DNA of 64,000 nt from Erigeron canadensis. Its lineage: Eukaryota; Streptophyta; Magnoliopsida; Asterales; Asteraceae. The stretch covers positions 44,092,463 through 44,156,462 of the forward strand of contig NC_057766.1 of the NCBI RefSeq assembly GCF_010389155.1, in the 5' to 3' direction. Shown piece after piece: positions 1 to 12,019 of this stretch. A program made the position numbers and the translations under genes. Position 1 is the first letter of the stretch; each line of letters opens with the position of its first letter. Under the pieces are notes generated by a model. That model ran no database searches, was not told the origin of the DNA, and saw only the letters and a list, made by a program, of their open reading frames with translations.

Positions 1-1198
1 TAATTAAATTGCTTAGCAATTTTAGTGTATAACTAAATTATTCGAGCAAAACGTTAAAACACATGTGCAATGACAATGCAGACATATCCGGATGAATGGA
101 AGACATCCAAAGAAACGAAAACCTTACTTAGCGATACCTCTAATAGATTTTGTATCCATTTTTCAAAACTGTGGTTAAATAACGCACAAATTAATATGAG
201 AAACAATGACTAAGGTTTGTTACAAAAGGAACTTCATGCCTAAAAGCGAACTGTGTGGTCACTGTTACCAGAATCTAATCAACGACTAATGTAACTTCAT
301 GTTTTCTAGTGGTTTAATTCTTACCTGGTTAATTTTTTGTCAACTTATGATATTATAAAAATTTAACATGTAATTAATTATATATGTTTCTTGCGTATTA
401 CGCTTATTAATCGGGTATTAATTATATATTAGCTATTAATATATTGAATATATAATATTAACTATTATTCTAATATATATATATAGTTGTTCAAAATATA
501 TATATATATATTAGCTACTATTTTTTATTCCATGATTAAAATTGTTGGATACAAAGTGTAAATTTATGATGGAAAATCAAAAAGTGTAAATTAAATTTAT
601 AGAGGTATTTTTTGTATAATCATAAAAAGTATAAGTATTAATATTGTCATTTAAGAAAGATGAAATAATTAAATTTGATCTAATGGCTATTAATCAAAGA
701 TGGAATTCATCCAAGGGTTCTTGTTTGTTTATAAATGAATTTAGCACCTTGTTATATATATATTGGTATATGTGTCTATCAGTATAATTATATATAGATA
801 TGTGTATTGATCGTGAATAAAAGTTTACTTTTTTAAAAAAAAAGATATGTGTTTTGATTTGTTTAGATTTATGTTTAATATGTTTGTTTATTTTAACATG
901 GTTTTTTTTATAATAAAATTGTTTTTTATATTGTGAAATAAATAGCTAAGACTTTAGTTTAAATTCTATTATAGATGATTTTAATGACTTGATTGAGCTT
1001 CACGGCTAGCTAAAATTTTCTAAATAATTGTGCAAACAAAGTTTAAGTTATCATTTTTAATTATTACTATCTTGTTTCTTTGAACAATTTTTAGCCTTTA
1101 TTACTCATTGTTTAGTTTTGGCTCATTCAAAATGATATATCTTGGCTTCGCTACTGGTATTTATAATGTAATTTCTTTATGAGATCTACATCAACCGA
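1..1198. other. AT-rich intergenic DNA
   Basis: No credible coding region is visible on either strand. The stretch is AT-rich, with TA-type simple repeats around 465-510 and 755-800. I see no gene, RNA gene or complete element here. Confidence 0.6.
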
Positions 1199-1677
1199 TA
1201 GGGGTGTAACCGAGCCGAATCGAGCTGATATAAGGTCAGGCTCGAGCTCGACTCAATTATGAAACTTGAAGCTCAGAACTCGACTCGAGCTCGACCGAGC
1301 CTTTATTTTAAGCTCATGCTCGATTTATTAATCGACACTTTTGAGCTCCACTCAAACCAGCTTGATTAGGTATTATACTAAACTTTTAAATCAAATTGGT
1401 CCTATAAGCTCGATAATTATAATCTGGACTCGATACTTTTAACCCCAACTCGATTATGCTAGGCTCGGTAGGATAATAATTATGTAAAAATATATAATAT
1501 ACAAGAGTAAAATTGTAAAATAGCACCAACTCGACTAAAGCTCTCAAGCTTTTCGAGTAGGTTATTTTGAGGCTCGAGCTCAACTAGAAAGTCTAATCGG
1601 GTAGCTCGAGCTCGGCTCAACTCAAACCGAGTCAATTTCAAGTAGCTTGCGAACTGTCTCGCCTTGTTTACACCCTA
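1199..1677. mobile_element. MITE-like element, probably hAT-type
   Basis: The block begins TAGGGGTGTAA and ends TTTACACCCTA, which are near-perfect terminal inverted repeats. The interior is rich in short CTCGAGCTCG-like words on both strands, as in non-autonomous hAT elements of plants. It has no coding capacity. I could not find a convincing 8-bp target duplication, so the exact ends are uncertain. Confidence 0.55.
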
Positions 1678-1953
1678 AAACAGTAGATTTCCTAAGACCA
1701 ATCACAAAGGTTAGTGAAAGGGTTAGCCAGATGGTGTGACGTTAAAGGGTTATGGCCTTATGGGGGGATGGTGATCAGCCTTCTTTACTTTATTTCTTCA
1801 TTATTAAAAAGTATATTGAATGGGGTTTAAACTATTAAGAATGGGACTCCTAATGGAAGCCCGTCTTGAGACATCTTACGACAAATGACACCTAGTTATT
1901 CAAAAGGCATCACATTGGAGTGGGACTTCCTTTGGAAGCCTCCTATGTGGGTT

Positions 1954-2665
1954 TGATGTGCGAAATGTAGCTTTAAATTTATAAACACGATTTACCGAAA
2001 ATACTGATTACTACACACTCACAGGCAGTGTACCTGATCGCATGCACTATAGTGAAAACTGGTAAGTCGAGATCGTTCGCAAGGACTTAAACAAGCATTT
2101 GTAAAACGTTAAATGATTCAAGTAAAAATGGGGGTTTTTTGTGGCCGAGTTGCCACGTTGCAAGTAGTTAGTTTTAAAAGTTAGTAATCCCAAAGGATTA
2201 ATCGAAAGAGAAGTTTGTTGTTGAAAACAATAATTTAAAAGTCACCCATCTTGATTTCGCTCAACAGAATGTTAGGATTGCACATTTGATGAAGTTCAAA
2301 TTCAGTTTAGTGATTAAATGACCGAGACTCAAATTAATCGCCAACCCCGTACCCGTCAAGTTAACAACTTATTCGACTCTCTTGTATAAACTAGTTTCAT
2401 TTTTAAGACCGGTACCCCGAGACGCCTTTTTATAACTTCCCTAGTTAAACAATGGTTTTGTTCATTTCAGATAACAAGTTTGCCTATCGATTGTACCCAA
2501 CCGTCAACCTGTTAATTCTTATCAAATATCGATTACCATCTACCGTACCCGTCATAGAACCAATTGCTTCTAACTAAGCAATCAAAATAACTTATACCCA
2601 AATCATAGTCGTCACTAAGAGCACAAATTATCCGCAATCAATAATCGAATAACAAAGAATTAATA
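1954..2665 (-). mobile_element. Diverged fragment of an Athila-type LTR
   Basis: The segment starts TGATGTG and follows the first roughly 710 bp of the LTR at 31559 almost base for base, with scattered substitutions and small indels. Homology stops abruptly after AACAAAGAATTAATA. In the orientation of the full element this is the R/U5 part of the LTR. The U3 half, including the TATA box and palindrome cluster, is absent. It is an old truncated relative of the element at 31.5-50.8 kb, not part of it. Confidence 0.8.
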
Positions 2666-2999
2666 AAGGAGAGAGATATTTTTGGATTTTCAAAGGGTGA
2701 AAGTTTAAGAAAAAAAATAGTGATTTGTTTTATTAGATAGTATAGATACTAGATAGTGTCTTGATATCAAGTTTTTCTCGACCATTTCTTTTTCTTTTTA
2801 TATAAAAATATATTGATTGAGTATTTAAATATATCATAAGATAGGATGGGGTATAAATTTTAAAAGTGGCACATAATAAGAGCATGGGGTATGGACATGT
2901 GATGTCGACCCCGGACAATGACATGACAATCGGCGCCGACCATCTCTCCATCCTACCCCCATCTGGCACCGACCAACCATTCGGGTGAGAAGTCATCAG

Positions 3000-3545
3000 T
3001 GAGTCTAGTGAATCTTTGCTAACAATGCATTCTTATCCAAATTGTAAGTCAATACGGGAAGAAATTAAACAAGAAGAAGACAAGAGTCACATGGTGGTTG
3101 TTTTAACTGTAATTTACTTCTTATGGCAAAGTTGCAGTTAGATTCAAAAGAGAAGGGTTTCTCTCTCAAACCCAATTTGGTAAAGAAGACAAAGGCTTCT
3201 GATGCAAGTACTTGACAACCACCATCCTATCACTATCAAAGCAAGGTTGTGTTGCCCTAATTCCTCTCCTATATAATGCAACACATCCGCACACACATAA
3301 GTGTGTTTGTCACCATAAAGTGTGTGTCACTTATTTTCTCACTCGTAAAATGTTTAAGTTTCTAGTTAGTCCAAACTTAACAATTGTATTTTTCATTTAC
3401 TTTCTTGTAAGACAAGTTGTAATATCGACCATGTATTCACTGTTTAATCAATGATACATATCATTAGACTTGCATAGATTTTTGTATTTGAATTATACCT
3501 TTGTTCTTGTTCTTTACTTACTGCAATTTACATTCTTGTCTAGTT
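3000..3545 (+). mobile_element. Possible solo LTR
   Basis: A TATA-like CCTATATAATGCAA at about 3266-3280 is followed by an untranslated T-rich leader and several possible polyadenylation stretches, as in plant Copia LTRs. No flanking duplication or terminal dinucleotides could be fixed. The 80-codon open frame inside it resembles no protein I know. An ordinary promoter remnant is an equally simple explanation. Confidence 0.25.
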
Positions 3546-4430
3546 AACTAATCTAAGTTAAGCAAACAAGTGGATTTGTTAGTTTCTTCGCCGAACATCG
3601 GCGTCCTCTATGAGGCATTTGTTTTGTTTTTTGATTGGATGAGGATGAAGGGGCCCAATGATGGCACCTGCATTTATATTATTAAATATAAGCAAATATT
3701 ATAGAGAGATATAAATATGATATTTTATCTTATGTATAAATAAAAGAAAATTGTTATTAGGTAATCATTTAAAAATTTTTTCATATGTCGCATCACCATG
3801 ACTTTATATTAATTCATACTTTCCATATAAGAATCATATTATGACATCACATATTTATTTTCTTTTGATGTTTAATATTTTCCAACTATTTAAAAAAATG
3901 TTTTAAATTTTTTCATAAATAGTATCATACCATGATGGTTAAAAAAAACAGTCTATTTTAAATTTAAAGATTTATTTGCTAAATAAAAAAAAATACTTTC
4001 AATGATATGATCTATTTTCTTAACATAAAAAAATTATATAGCTCTACCACAGTCCACAATCAATTTTTAAAATTAATCTCAATAAAATAGCTATTTTGTG
4101 ATGTCATATTTACATTATCAAATTTTATTTTTTAGATAAATATTAATCGTTTCTAATGGGTAATTGCAAGTTGTTAAAAATTGGCAAGCAAGTTTTGAAT
4201 TTGTTATTTATAAAAAGGATTTAATTTTTTATTTTAATATCTCTATTGTATATTTCAAATCGAACTTATTGTCTCAAACTTATTTTCATAAATGGTTCAC
4301 TCTGCTCATATTTTAATATTTATATAAAAAAAAAAGTTGTGACTTTACGAGTTTTGACATCAAGTTTATCATTTTTATGCTAATTAATGTTAATAACAAT
4401 TATATGTTTTATGTAAGTCCCAACTTAATC
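3546..4430. other. AT-rich intergenic DNA
   Basis: Very AT-rich with many short A and T runs. I see no gene or recognisable element. Confidence 0.5.
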
Positions 4431-4439
4431 AGATGGTAC

Positions 4440-5378
4440 TAAACTGGAGACACCTCTATGTCAATAGTGAAGTTTCTTTGCAATATGTTCATCAGATTTG
4501 GACGAGACCAGTCAAGGTGAACAGTATACCAGGTTATCTGGAAGGTTTACTTATCAAGGTGACAATTCAAATAAGTAAATACAATGCAATAATAAATTAA
4601 CTTATAAAGTAAATGATGAGACAATATGTATTTTTCATATGTATTTTATTTATTGATTATAAACAAAATACAAAGCTTGATGCGGAACCAAGATATTACA
4701 AGTATGTAAATATCCTAACAACCTATGAAATACAATTGATCTAAACTTGGAAATTCTCTTGTCAATCGAAACACTTAAAGTTGTGAAATGTTCCTTTTTG
4801 CGATTGAGAGAATATTGCACAAGCACACCAGTATATTGCAAAGTGTAAAAATGCAAAGACTTGTTATTGTGTTGTGTAGAGGCCTCTATTTATAGGCAAA
4901 GGTTGACATTGGAAATGTCAAATTTGCCGTACAAATATGGTTGGGAGCATTTAAGGATGTGTGAACTTTTCCTTGAAAATGCTAAATAAAGTATGTCAGA
5001 GTACATACTTTATCCAACCTGCTTTGTACTTTATACTAAGATAATATCTATTATCCAGGTAATAGTACATAAAGCAATAAAGGCAATTTCCTCGTAATCA
5101 GTGTAAAGCTTTGTAAGTTCTTTACACTGATGCTCTTCAGTCTTGATCTGGTTAGATGGCCACTGGGCTTCACTGCCATGGCCAGTCTCTTTCTTCCTTT
5201 TGATGTCTTCGACTTCAACTGGATCGTCTTCAGGTTTGGTTAGATCTTCAACTGGAGGAAGTCACCAGTTGCATAAACTGTACGATGCAATTTGACTTCT
5301 CATATTTCTGGACAAATCTTAATGTCTCCAGATGCAACTGGAGACTGGTCAGTTTTACTAAAACTGGACCTAACATTT
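4440..5378 (-). mobile_element. LTR-like block read on the minus strand
   Basis: On the - strand the block opens TGTTAGGTCCAG (at 5378) and has a strong TATA box, CTATAAATAGAGG, at about 4885-4897. This is followed by a leader and an AATAAATAAAAT polyadenylation-like stretch near 4640-4660. A U3-TATA-R-polyA order is what a plant LTR shows. The distal end is not defined because no matching inverted dinucleotide or target duplication was found. The 68-codon frame at 4650-4856 lies in the would-be R region and is not a gene. Confidence 0.45.
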
Positions 5379-5410
5379 TAAAATTTATAAAAAAAAAATG
5401 TCATAACAAT

Positions 5411-5439
5411 GTCGGGTATTACCCGGGTTGGTAATCTAG
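5411..5439 (+). mobile_element. Helitron 3' terminus
   Basis: A short GC-rich hairpin (CGGGTATTACCCG) is followed about 10 bases later by CTAG and then T. Helitrons end in a hairpin plus CTRR and insert between A and T, which fits. The 5' end was not located, and no Rep/helicase coding sequence is visible. Confidence 0.5.
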
Positions 5440-6900
5440 TATGATAATATACCTCTTTTGAGAAGAGGATTATCCTGTCCTTTATTCATTTACAAGCTTA
5501 CAAATTTACAGGGAGTAGTTTTTATTTATTATTATTTGGGTTTGTTGAAGGTATAAGAAAGAGAGAAAATTGAAAAGAGCATGTTGTTTAGTTTTAAAAT
5601 AAAAGATACCTTGTTAATGTATATTTTGATTTGATAAATAATAAAACCATAACATTTACAAAACCAAAAAAGAACACCTTTATAACAGATAATAAAAACA
5701 TATCGTTTATAGTGTTAAAGGAAGTGTGAAAGTGTGAAACGGATAATATTAATGTTATTTATTTTTGTTGTTAATGGATTTTTATTTGTATTTTTAAATA
5801 GAAATTATTTTAAAAATAATTTACAAACATTAAAAGTATATATAAAAATAAAAAAGTGGTGTTCTGCGTTATTCTGTGACCATAACGGCTCAAAATTAAT
5901 GAAATGATGAAATCTGATGTGACAGTGAGGTACGGTTTTGGATGAGTCTGAGTCCTTGAACTATACTTGATGCTTTAATTTGTCAATAAATTTTGAATAT
6001 AAAAAAGAAGAATTTACGGATAATAAAATCACCGTCTTTGTTGAGTTGTTTCATAATTCAATTTCTCTTCCTCTTGTTTGTCCTCTACAATATAGCCTAT
6101 CATTAGAACATTAAATTAAACTATCAAAGAATAGACACCTTAATTTAAAATAAAATTGATATCGACAAGGAGTTTTTAAATGTTTTAAGCTTCATACGTA
6201 GGATGAAATATTAATGTGAAGATTGTTCCGCTTGTATTTGTTGAGTCGTGCCAAGTTTTTTCTCTTGTTTTTTATTTCTTGTCATTACTTATTAAAGTGT
6301 CAATCATGTGTATTGGTGGGGTCATTCTTGCCAAAAATAACACTCGTGGATGAAATTTTTTCTCAAAAAGCTCTTCTCAACCAAAGGAAAACTTCACCAG
6401 TGAATGATGCAGTTCTTGTCTTCTTGCAACACTTGGCAAGTACCGTATGAGTAGTGAGTAGGCCATGTTTAATTCACAATGACTTTACATGTTTCTTTTT
6501 CTTTTTATAGACTTTTGTTTTCGTCCTCATATAACACTAAATAAGTTTGGTAATATTATCTATCTCTACTCTCAAAGATCTTGGCCCTTAATTCAGAAAC
6601 AAGGGTTAAGATTAAAATATAAATATTAAATTTTGACCCCTTGATTTTAATTATGGTTTTTCTAACTTTACCGTTTAAGTTAATAGTAACTTAAAGAATC
6701 ATCACCCATTCTTAAATATCTTTTACTCTTTTATAAAATAAATTATCTCTTCTTCTTTCAAATTTTTCTCTTTAAAAACTCAAAACACACATAGCTATCG
6801 CCTCCCAAAACCGTTGTCGTCTCCACCGTCTAAAACACGCATAGCTATAGGTACGGTGATCCAGTAATCGCGCGGGTACCGCTAAATAACCAGTGTTTTT
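5440..6900. other. Gene-free stretch
   Basis: AT-rich sequence with no supported coding region. A 75-codon frame at 6223-6450 shows no recognisable domain and no gene context. From about 6780 to 6938 the sequence becomes more GC-rich and appears to belong to the Helitron end described next. Confidence 0.5.
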
Positions 6901-6907
6901 TTCCTAT

Positions 6908-6938
6908 GCCCCGCTGCATCGCGCGGGTACAAGGCTAA
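6908..6938 (+). mobile_element. Helitron 3' terminus
   Basis: The sequence CCCCGCTGCATCGCGCGGG forms a hairpin typical of plant Helitron ends. It is followed by TACAAGG and CTAA, with a flanking T at 6939. This matches the hairpin-CTRR-T rule. A related GC-rich word occurs at 6865-6882. The 5' end was not found. Confidence 0.55.
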
Positions 6939-7387
6939 TACTAATTAAAGGAGATGTAGTTTTTAAAAGAGATGTACCGATGATATCAGCCTCTGGTTAA
7001 AAATGTTTTTCTTTGTGTAATCTCATCATGATATAAACATCCACCAGTAAGATATATAACGGATTAGGATCAAATATTATTAGGGTGGACGGAGTGGAGT
7101 GGGCACCGGACCGGTACCGGATGGCACACCACGCCGACCCCTCGGTACCGGTTGGGTGGGGAGCATATTGGGCACAGTAGTGCCGGATGTGGTGCCGGGT
7201 TATTCGAACGTTGAACTTTGAAAAAAAAAAGGACATGGGACCCACACCCAACGGTTATCCTTCTTCTCTTTTTGTTTCTTCTTTCTCTTCTTTTTTCTTT
7301 GCACTCCGCCTGCTTCTTTTTTTTTCTTTCAAAATTTCCAATCACACACACATATATCATATATCCACATAAATCATCTAAATAATC

Positions 7388-8683
7388 ATGAAGTCTTTCT
7401 TCAACAATCCTTTATTTTTTGACAATCACGACCCAACACCCCCAAATTTCCAATCCGACTCGAGTTCATACGACGAGACGAAATGGTATATTATCTATTC
7501 ACAATGGCGCATTATGCGTTTCAACAAGATGTCCGTGATACTGCCTCCTCTTCAAGAACATATACAAGACGCGACAATCGTCTTGAGTCTCACAACCGTC
7601 TTTTTCGAGATTACTTTGCCGAGGAACCGAAATTTAATGAGACTTTTTTTAGACAACGGTTTCGTATGAGTAGACGGTTGTTTGTGAAGATAGCTTCAGA
7701 TTTGGAAAAAAATTTTAGTTTTTTTCAAAGGAAGATGGACGCTCGTGGTAAATGGGGGTTTTCGGCTTTACAGAGATGCACATCTGCAGTTCGCCAGTTA
7801 GTTTACGGTAGTAATCCCGACAGTTTAGATGATTACCTAAATATGTCGGAAAGATCGTCACGTGACACCCTTAATGCTTTTTGTGATGGAGTCATTAAGT
7901 TATATCGGCATGAATATTTGCGTAGGCCAACGCGTACTGATACGCAACACATTCTTGATCATCATGCGTCTTATCATGGTTTCCCCGGCATGTTAGGTAT
8001 ATCTTTACTTAATATATATATATATATATATATTTTTATATATATTACGTAGTTTAGTTAATAATGTATATATATATATTACGTAGTTTAGTTAATAATG
8101 TATATATGTATATATATATATATTACGTAGTTTAGTTAATATTTTCGGTTTAATAAATGTGTTTATAGGGAGTCTTGATTGTACACACTGGGCTTGGGAT
8201 ACTTGTCCAGTAACTTGGCGTGGCCAGTACATGCAAGGTGACCATCACGGGCAGACGATATCGCTTGAAGCAGTTGCATCACAGGATTGTTGGATTTGGC
8301 ACGCATACTTTGGTGTTGCCGGTTCAAACAACGACCTTAATGTGTTGAACCAATCTCCTTTGTTCAATCCTTTTGAAGACGGCACAACACCGTTGGTTCC
8401 TTTCACTGTAAATGGAACCGAATATCAGTACCCGTATTATCTCGTGGATGGGATCTACCCAAGATATGCGATGTTTGTGAAAACGATTGCCCATCCAACC
8501 GCTGAGAAAATGATTCGATATGCTAAGGCACATGAGACTGCAAGGAAGGATGTGGAGCGAGCTTTTGGTATTATAAAAAAAAATGGAAAATACTTAGAGA
8601 ACCATCACGACAAATGGAAGAAACCCCCATCTGCTAGTTTATTTATGTATTGTGTTGTCGTTTCGTTTAATATTGTAGTTTGA
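7388..8683 (+). pseudogene. PIF/Harbinger transposase (HARBI1/ALP1-like DDE nuclease), frameshifted
   Basis: The start at 7388 gives an N-terminus rich in Phe, Asn and Ser that I recognise from plant Harbinger proteins. The frame changes near 7483, after which the helix-turn-helix-like region runs to 7996. An intron follows at 7997-8168, with GT-AG ends and a Gly codon split across it. The second exon carries the catalytic region: SLDCTHW (first Asp), GSNNDLNVL (second Asp) and DVERAFGI (Glu). A frame change at the A-run near 8575-8583 garbles the C-terminus. The three catalytic acidic residues remain, but at least two frame changes make the copy inactive unless they are sequencing errors. 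The family cuts and pastes the element with TTA/TWA target choice. Confidence 0.85.
8009..8143. repeat. Tandem repeats in the transposase intron
   Basis: The intron holds three copies of a unit containing ATTACGTAGTTTAGTTAAT, separated by variable TA runs (spacing about 34 and 44 bp). The pattern suggests slippage expansion seeded by the TA repeat. Confidence 0.8.
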
Positions 8684-8800
8684 TGTTTTATTTTGTTGTT
8701 TGTTTTATTTTTAATATTTGTATTAGTTTGAATTTATTAAATAAAAGTTTTAGTTTTAAAAATAAATAGAAATGAAATTAAATAGAAAAGGGTGGGAGGG

Positions 8801-8862
8801 GAGGGGTGGCGAGGTGCTCCTAGCAATCGGGGAGGGGTGGCGAGGTACTCCTAGCAATCGGG
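8801..8862. repeat. 31-bp tandem duplication
   Basis: Two adjacent copies (8801-8831 and 8832-8862) of a G-rich unit beginning GAGGGGTGGCGAGGT differ at one base. They lie in the subterminal region of the Harbinger element, where repeated motifs often serve as transposase binding sites. Confidence 0.8.
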
Positions 8863-9009
8863 GAGGGGAGGAGAAGAAAAATCGGGGAGGGGAGGGGAGG
8901 AGTGGGCAAACCCTTCCCCCACCCTTAAAGGGATGCGAATCATGATTATAAAACATATTATTTATAGTTTAGTTATAAAGATAAATACATTTTATTCAAA
9001 TGTTGATTA

Positions 9010-9208
9010 CTTTCTCCGTCCAATTTAAATGTCATAGTTTGACATTTTGGGACTTTCTTATTTAACTTTGACCGTACAAATATTTATTTGTGTTAGGTAA
9101 TACTTGATGTGAAATATATAAATATATGTGTTTTAAATGTATTCTACATTAATATAACTTTTACCAAGTATTATAAAACACAAACAATAATATTAAGAGA
9201 AAATGGAG
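9010..9208. mobile_element. Stowaway-type MITE
   Basis: The ends read CTTTCTCCGTCC and, on the complement, CTCCATTTTCTC, relatives of the Stowaway CTCCCTCCGTCC terminus. They are flanked by TA on both sides (9008-9009 and 9209-9210). At 199 bp it is non-coding and AT-rich, as expected for a Tc1/mariner-derived MITE. Confidence 0.75.
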
Positions 9209-9222
9209 TATGTGGCTGTTAG

Positions 9223-9812
9223 ACACCCAAGCTTGGGTGTAAAACCCCTCCCATACTAATTTTTTAATATATATGTAAATGCTTGGCCCCCATGGATTTT
9301 ATGGATTAAAAAAACAAGATGTGAGAGGTTGTACACCTAAGCGTGACACATAAACCTTAGACCGAAAGGAGTGGTGCCAACTTTGGCCGACTCTCGCCCC
9401 AAGTCACCATAAGTCGCCCCCCACACCACCCCCTTGCCTGACTTGTGTTTTGCCCGACCTCCACAGCTCGCCCCTTTGTGCTCTAAAGTCATCCAAAGTC
9501 GCCCTGAACACCACCCCCCCCCCCCCCCCCCCCCGCCGACTTCTCCTAAATCCACCCATTTTTACATTTTTTACATACAACACTCTCCTACCCCACATGC
9601 TACATGGCACAAGTCGCCTCACTCTCTCCAAAATTCACCCATTTCCATCTTTTTTTAAGGGTCAACTCTTCTTACACCACATGACAATAGCCCAAGTAGC
9701 CCCTCCCTTCCTTTCTTCCCATTCTTCTTAGTCTTACCCTCTAATATTAACGATGAAAGTTTGAAAAAAAAAATTGAAGCTATTTTAGGCGAGAAGTAAA
9801 TAAAACTATCAC
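9223..9812. other. Non-coding stretch with palindrome and C-run
   Basis: It begins with a perfect 18-bp palindrome, ACACCCAAGCTTGGGTGT (9223-9240), and contains a run of 21 C at 9514-9534 within a GCCCC-rich section. Open frames on either strand here are low-complexity Pro- or Gly-rich artefacts. No gene is supported. Confidence 0.55.
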
Positions 9813-10881
9813 CAGCGCTACACTGTGCCTTCCTAGATTTGGAAAAGGCATACGATAGTGTACCACGACAGCTGATTTGGAGGACGCTACAAGCGAAAGG
9901 GGTTACCGGAAGATACATTAGGGTTATTAGGGATATGTACGATAGGGCAAGGACCGGTGTTCGAACTCCTGTGGGGAACATGAAACTTTTCTTGGTAGAT
10001 ATGGGTCTACACCAGGGTTCGACGCTTAGCCCATACCTTTTTACGTTGATCTTAGACGAACTGTCTAGGGCCTACAGGAGGAACTACCGTGGTGTATGAT
10101 TTTTGCCGATGACATTGCGCTGATAGCGAGATCGACGGAGGAAATAAACCAGAGGCTAGAGAAATGGAGAGAAGCCCTGGAAGACCATGGTTTGTGCGTG
10201 AGCCGAGAGAAGACAGAATTACCTTAGATGTGACTTCGATAAGCTGGAGATAAGAGAAAATGGGGATGAGGTTATTAGCATTGGGGGCCGGATATTGCGT
10301 CCGAAGGAGTCTTTTAGATACCTGGGATCGGTGATACACAAATCGGGGGGATAGACGAAGAGGTGACACATCGAATCCAAGCCGGATGGATGAAGTGGAG
10401 AGCAGCTACTGGAGTCATGTGCGACAAGAGGATCCCGCTAAAGCTGAAAGGAAAGTTTTATAGAGTGGCTATTAGACCAGCTATGCTATACGGGTCAGAA
10501 TGTTGGGCGATGACGAAAGCCCAAGCGGCTCGAGTTGAGGTGGCTGAGATGAGGATGTTAAGGTGGACTAGCGGGAAGACCTTAGCAGACAGGATCCCGA
10601 CAGGAGCTTTTAGAGCATAACTTGAAGTAGGGACCATCATTAACAAGCTAAGGGAAAAGCGCTTGAGATGGTTTGGCCATGTTAGGAGAAGGGATGAAAC
10701 TGCACCACTAAGGAGAGCGGAGTCTATTCACGTAGACGGCATTGTCGGCATACGAAGAAGGGGACGACCTAAGATGAGGTGGGAGGATCGATTAGCAAAG
10801 GACCTAATAGAACTTGGCCTGTCGGAGGACATGACGTTGGATAGGACGGCATGGAGAACTAGGATTAGAATAGAATATTAG
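9813..10881 (+). pseudogene. LINE reverse transcriptase remnant (RTE clade)
   Basis: The frames at 9839-10099, 10363-10620 and 10663-10881 belong to one broken polypeptide. The visible RT blocks are LEKAYDSVPR, HQGSTLSPYLF and, in another frame, the catalytic FADDIAL at about 10102-10122. These are followed by thumb and C-terminal motifs [24 protein letters not shown] and RRRGRPKMRWEDR, which are typical of plant RTE elements. The catalytic Asp pair is intact. Several frame changes, an in-frame stop near 10618 and loss of the endonuclease domain through 5' truncation make it inactive. Confidence 0.85.
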
Positions 10882-11785
10882 GTTAGGGTAGGATTTTTTG
10901 GGCGACCTAGATAGTCATCTTTTCCCATATTGCCTTGCCAAAGGTGGTGTGTGAGGGTTTGGCCTAGAGAAGTGGCTCAGCTACGCTACAGAGGACTTTG
11001 ACGTGACAGGAAGAGTGGTAGGTAGAATGGGGTGGAAGTTCGGATTTCCGAATGCGTTAGAGGAGCTTCCAGGTAGAGGTAGTGGATTGCGAGGGTAAGG
11101 CATATGGGTTTTAGATTAAGTAGACTTTTTATTTAGACTTTGGTTCTCTGTGACCTTTCGTAGGGGTTTTTGGCCTTGAGTCTCGAGAGGCCTAAACCGA
11201 GGGGGGAGGTTACTCTTGTGTTTGTTCCCCAAAATGTTTGTCGGAGGACATGGCCAATGAGAGTTTATCTAGAGGATTAGGTGTCTAGGACTAGTTTAAT
11301 GGTTTGGAGAGCCGGTGGGAGGACTAGGATTAGTATAGCTAGACGGCCTAAGTTCCTTTTTTTTCCATAGGTTGTTTAGAAGTCGTTACGACATTGGCCC
11401 ACTCGGGCTCCTTTCAGGTTTTGTCATTTCTTATTTATATGTATGTGTGTCTTGGTTGTTTCTCACTACTTGTTCGAGTTACTTATTAGTTTGCTAATTT
11501 TATGGTGTTTAATATGCCCAATATGGTAGCTTTCGTATTTGTATTTGTATTGTCAAACATGTTTCTAAGATATCGGTAGGGCGCATGGTTGATACTCGTT
11601 CGACCCGCATAATAGCCGGACCCAGCAGACAGGTATTTCTTCTTTTTAGATTCTCGGCAGACAGGTATGATTTTCTAAACACTTCTTATTTTTCCGTCTG
11701 GCAATCCTTTGTGGCCGTAGGTCCCTATGGAAGCAGTCTCTCTAGACGTCCTCGTACCCGCGGGGTTTGGGTAATGTTGTTGTGC
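9813..11785 (+). mobile_element. 5'-truncated RTE-type LINE with 18-bp target duplication
   Basis: The insert is flanked by the perfect direct repeat AGTAAATAAAACTATCAC (9795-9812 and 11786-11803), the hallmark of target-primed LINE insertion. It starts inside the reverse-transcriptase domain, so it is 5' truncated. The right end lacks a poly(A) tail and finishes in a short TTG-type repeat, as RTE-clade LINEs do. About 900 bp of non-coding 3' sequence follows the ORF. It sits about 230 bp upstream of the HPGT1 start codon. Confidence 0.85.
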
Positions 11786-11803
11786 AGTAAATAAAACTAT
11801 CAC

Positions 11804-12019
11804 GAGTACTTGTTAGGAAAATAATTCAAAAGGAAAGAAGATGCTCCACATAGTCGGATCGGAGAAACGCTGACAATCGATGGTTGTCGTGTCACTTTGT
11901 CTGGGCACCGTTAGATCTTGTAACGGAAATTTATAACAACTGTGATTCTCAGATCTTCATTAAAACGCATTGTTTGCGACTGTCTGTGAATTTGATCGTG
12001 GTAGTAGGGAAAAAAGAAA
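11804..12019 (+). promoter_or_regulatory. Promoter or 5' leader of HPGT1
   Basis: The interval between the LINE target duplication and the HPGT1 start codon is only 216 bp. No clear TATA box is seen. It probably contains the 5' untranslated region. Any promoter elements further upstream were pushed about 2 kb away by the LINE. Confidence 0.35.

Larger units (their letters stand above)
7083..8924 (+). mobile_element. PIF/Harbinger DNA transposon, 1.84 kb
   Basis: The element is bounded by related terminal inverted repeats. The left end is GGGTGGACGGAGTGG and the complement of the right end starts GGGTGGGGGAAGGG. On both sides it is flanked by the 3-bp duplication TTA (7080-7082 and 8925-8927), the PIF/Harbinger preference. 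It encodes only a DDE transposase. The MYB-like second protein usual in autonomous Harbinger elements is absent. The subterminal right end is G-rich and contains a 31-bp tandem duplication. Confidence 0.85.

Noticed and set aside
3212..3454. 80-codon frame
   Set aside because: It overlaps a TATA-and-leader-like segment, has biased Phe/Leu/Val composition and no recognisable motif.
9337..9731. Gly-rich and Pro-rich short frames on both strands
   Set aside because: They arise from the C-run and GCCCC-rich sequence; there is no domain or gene structure.
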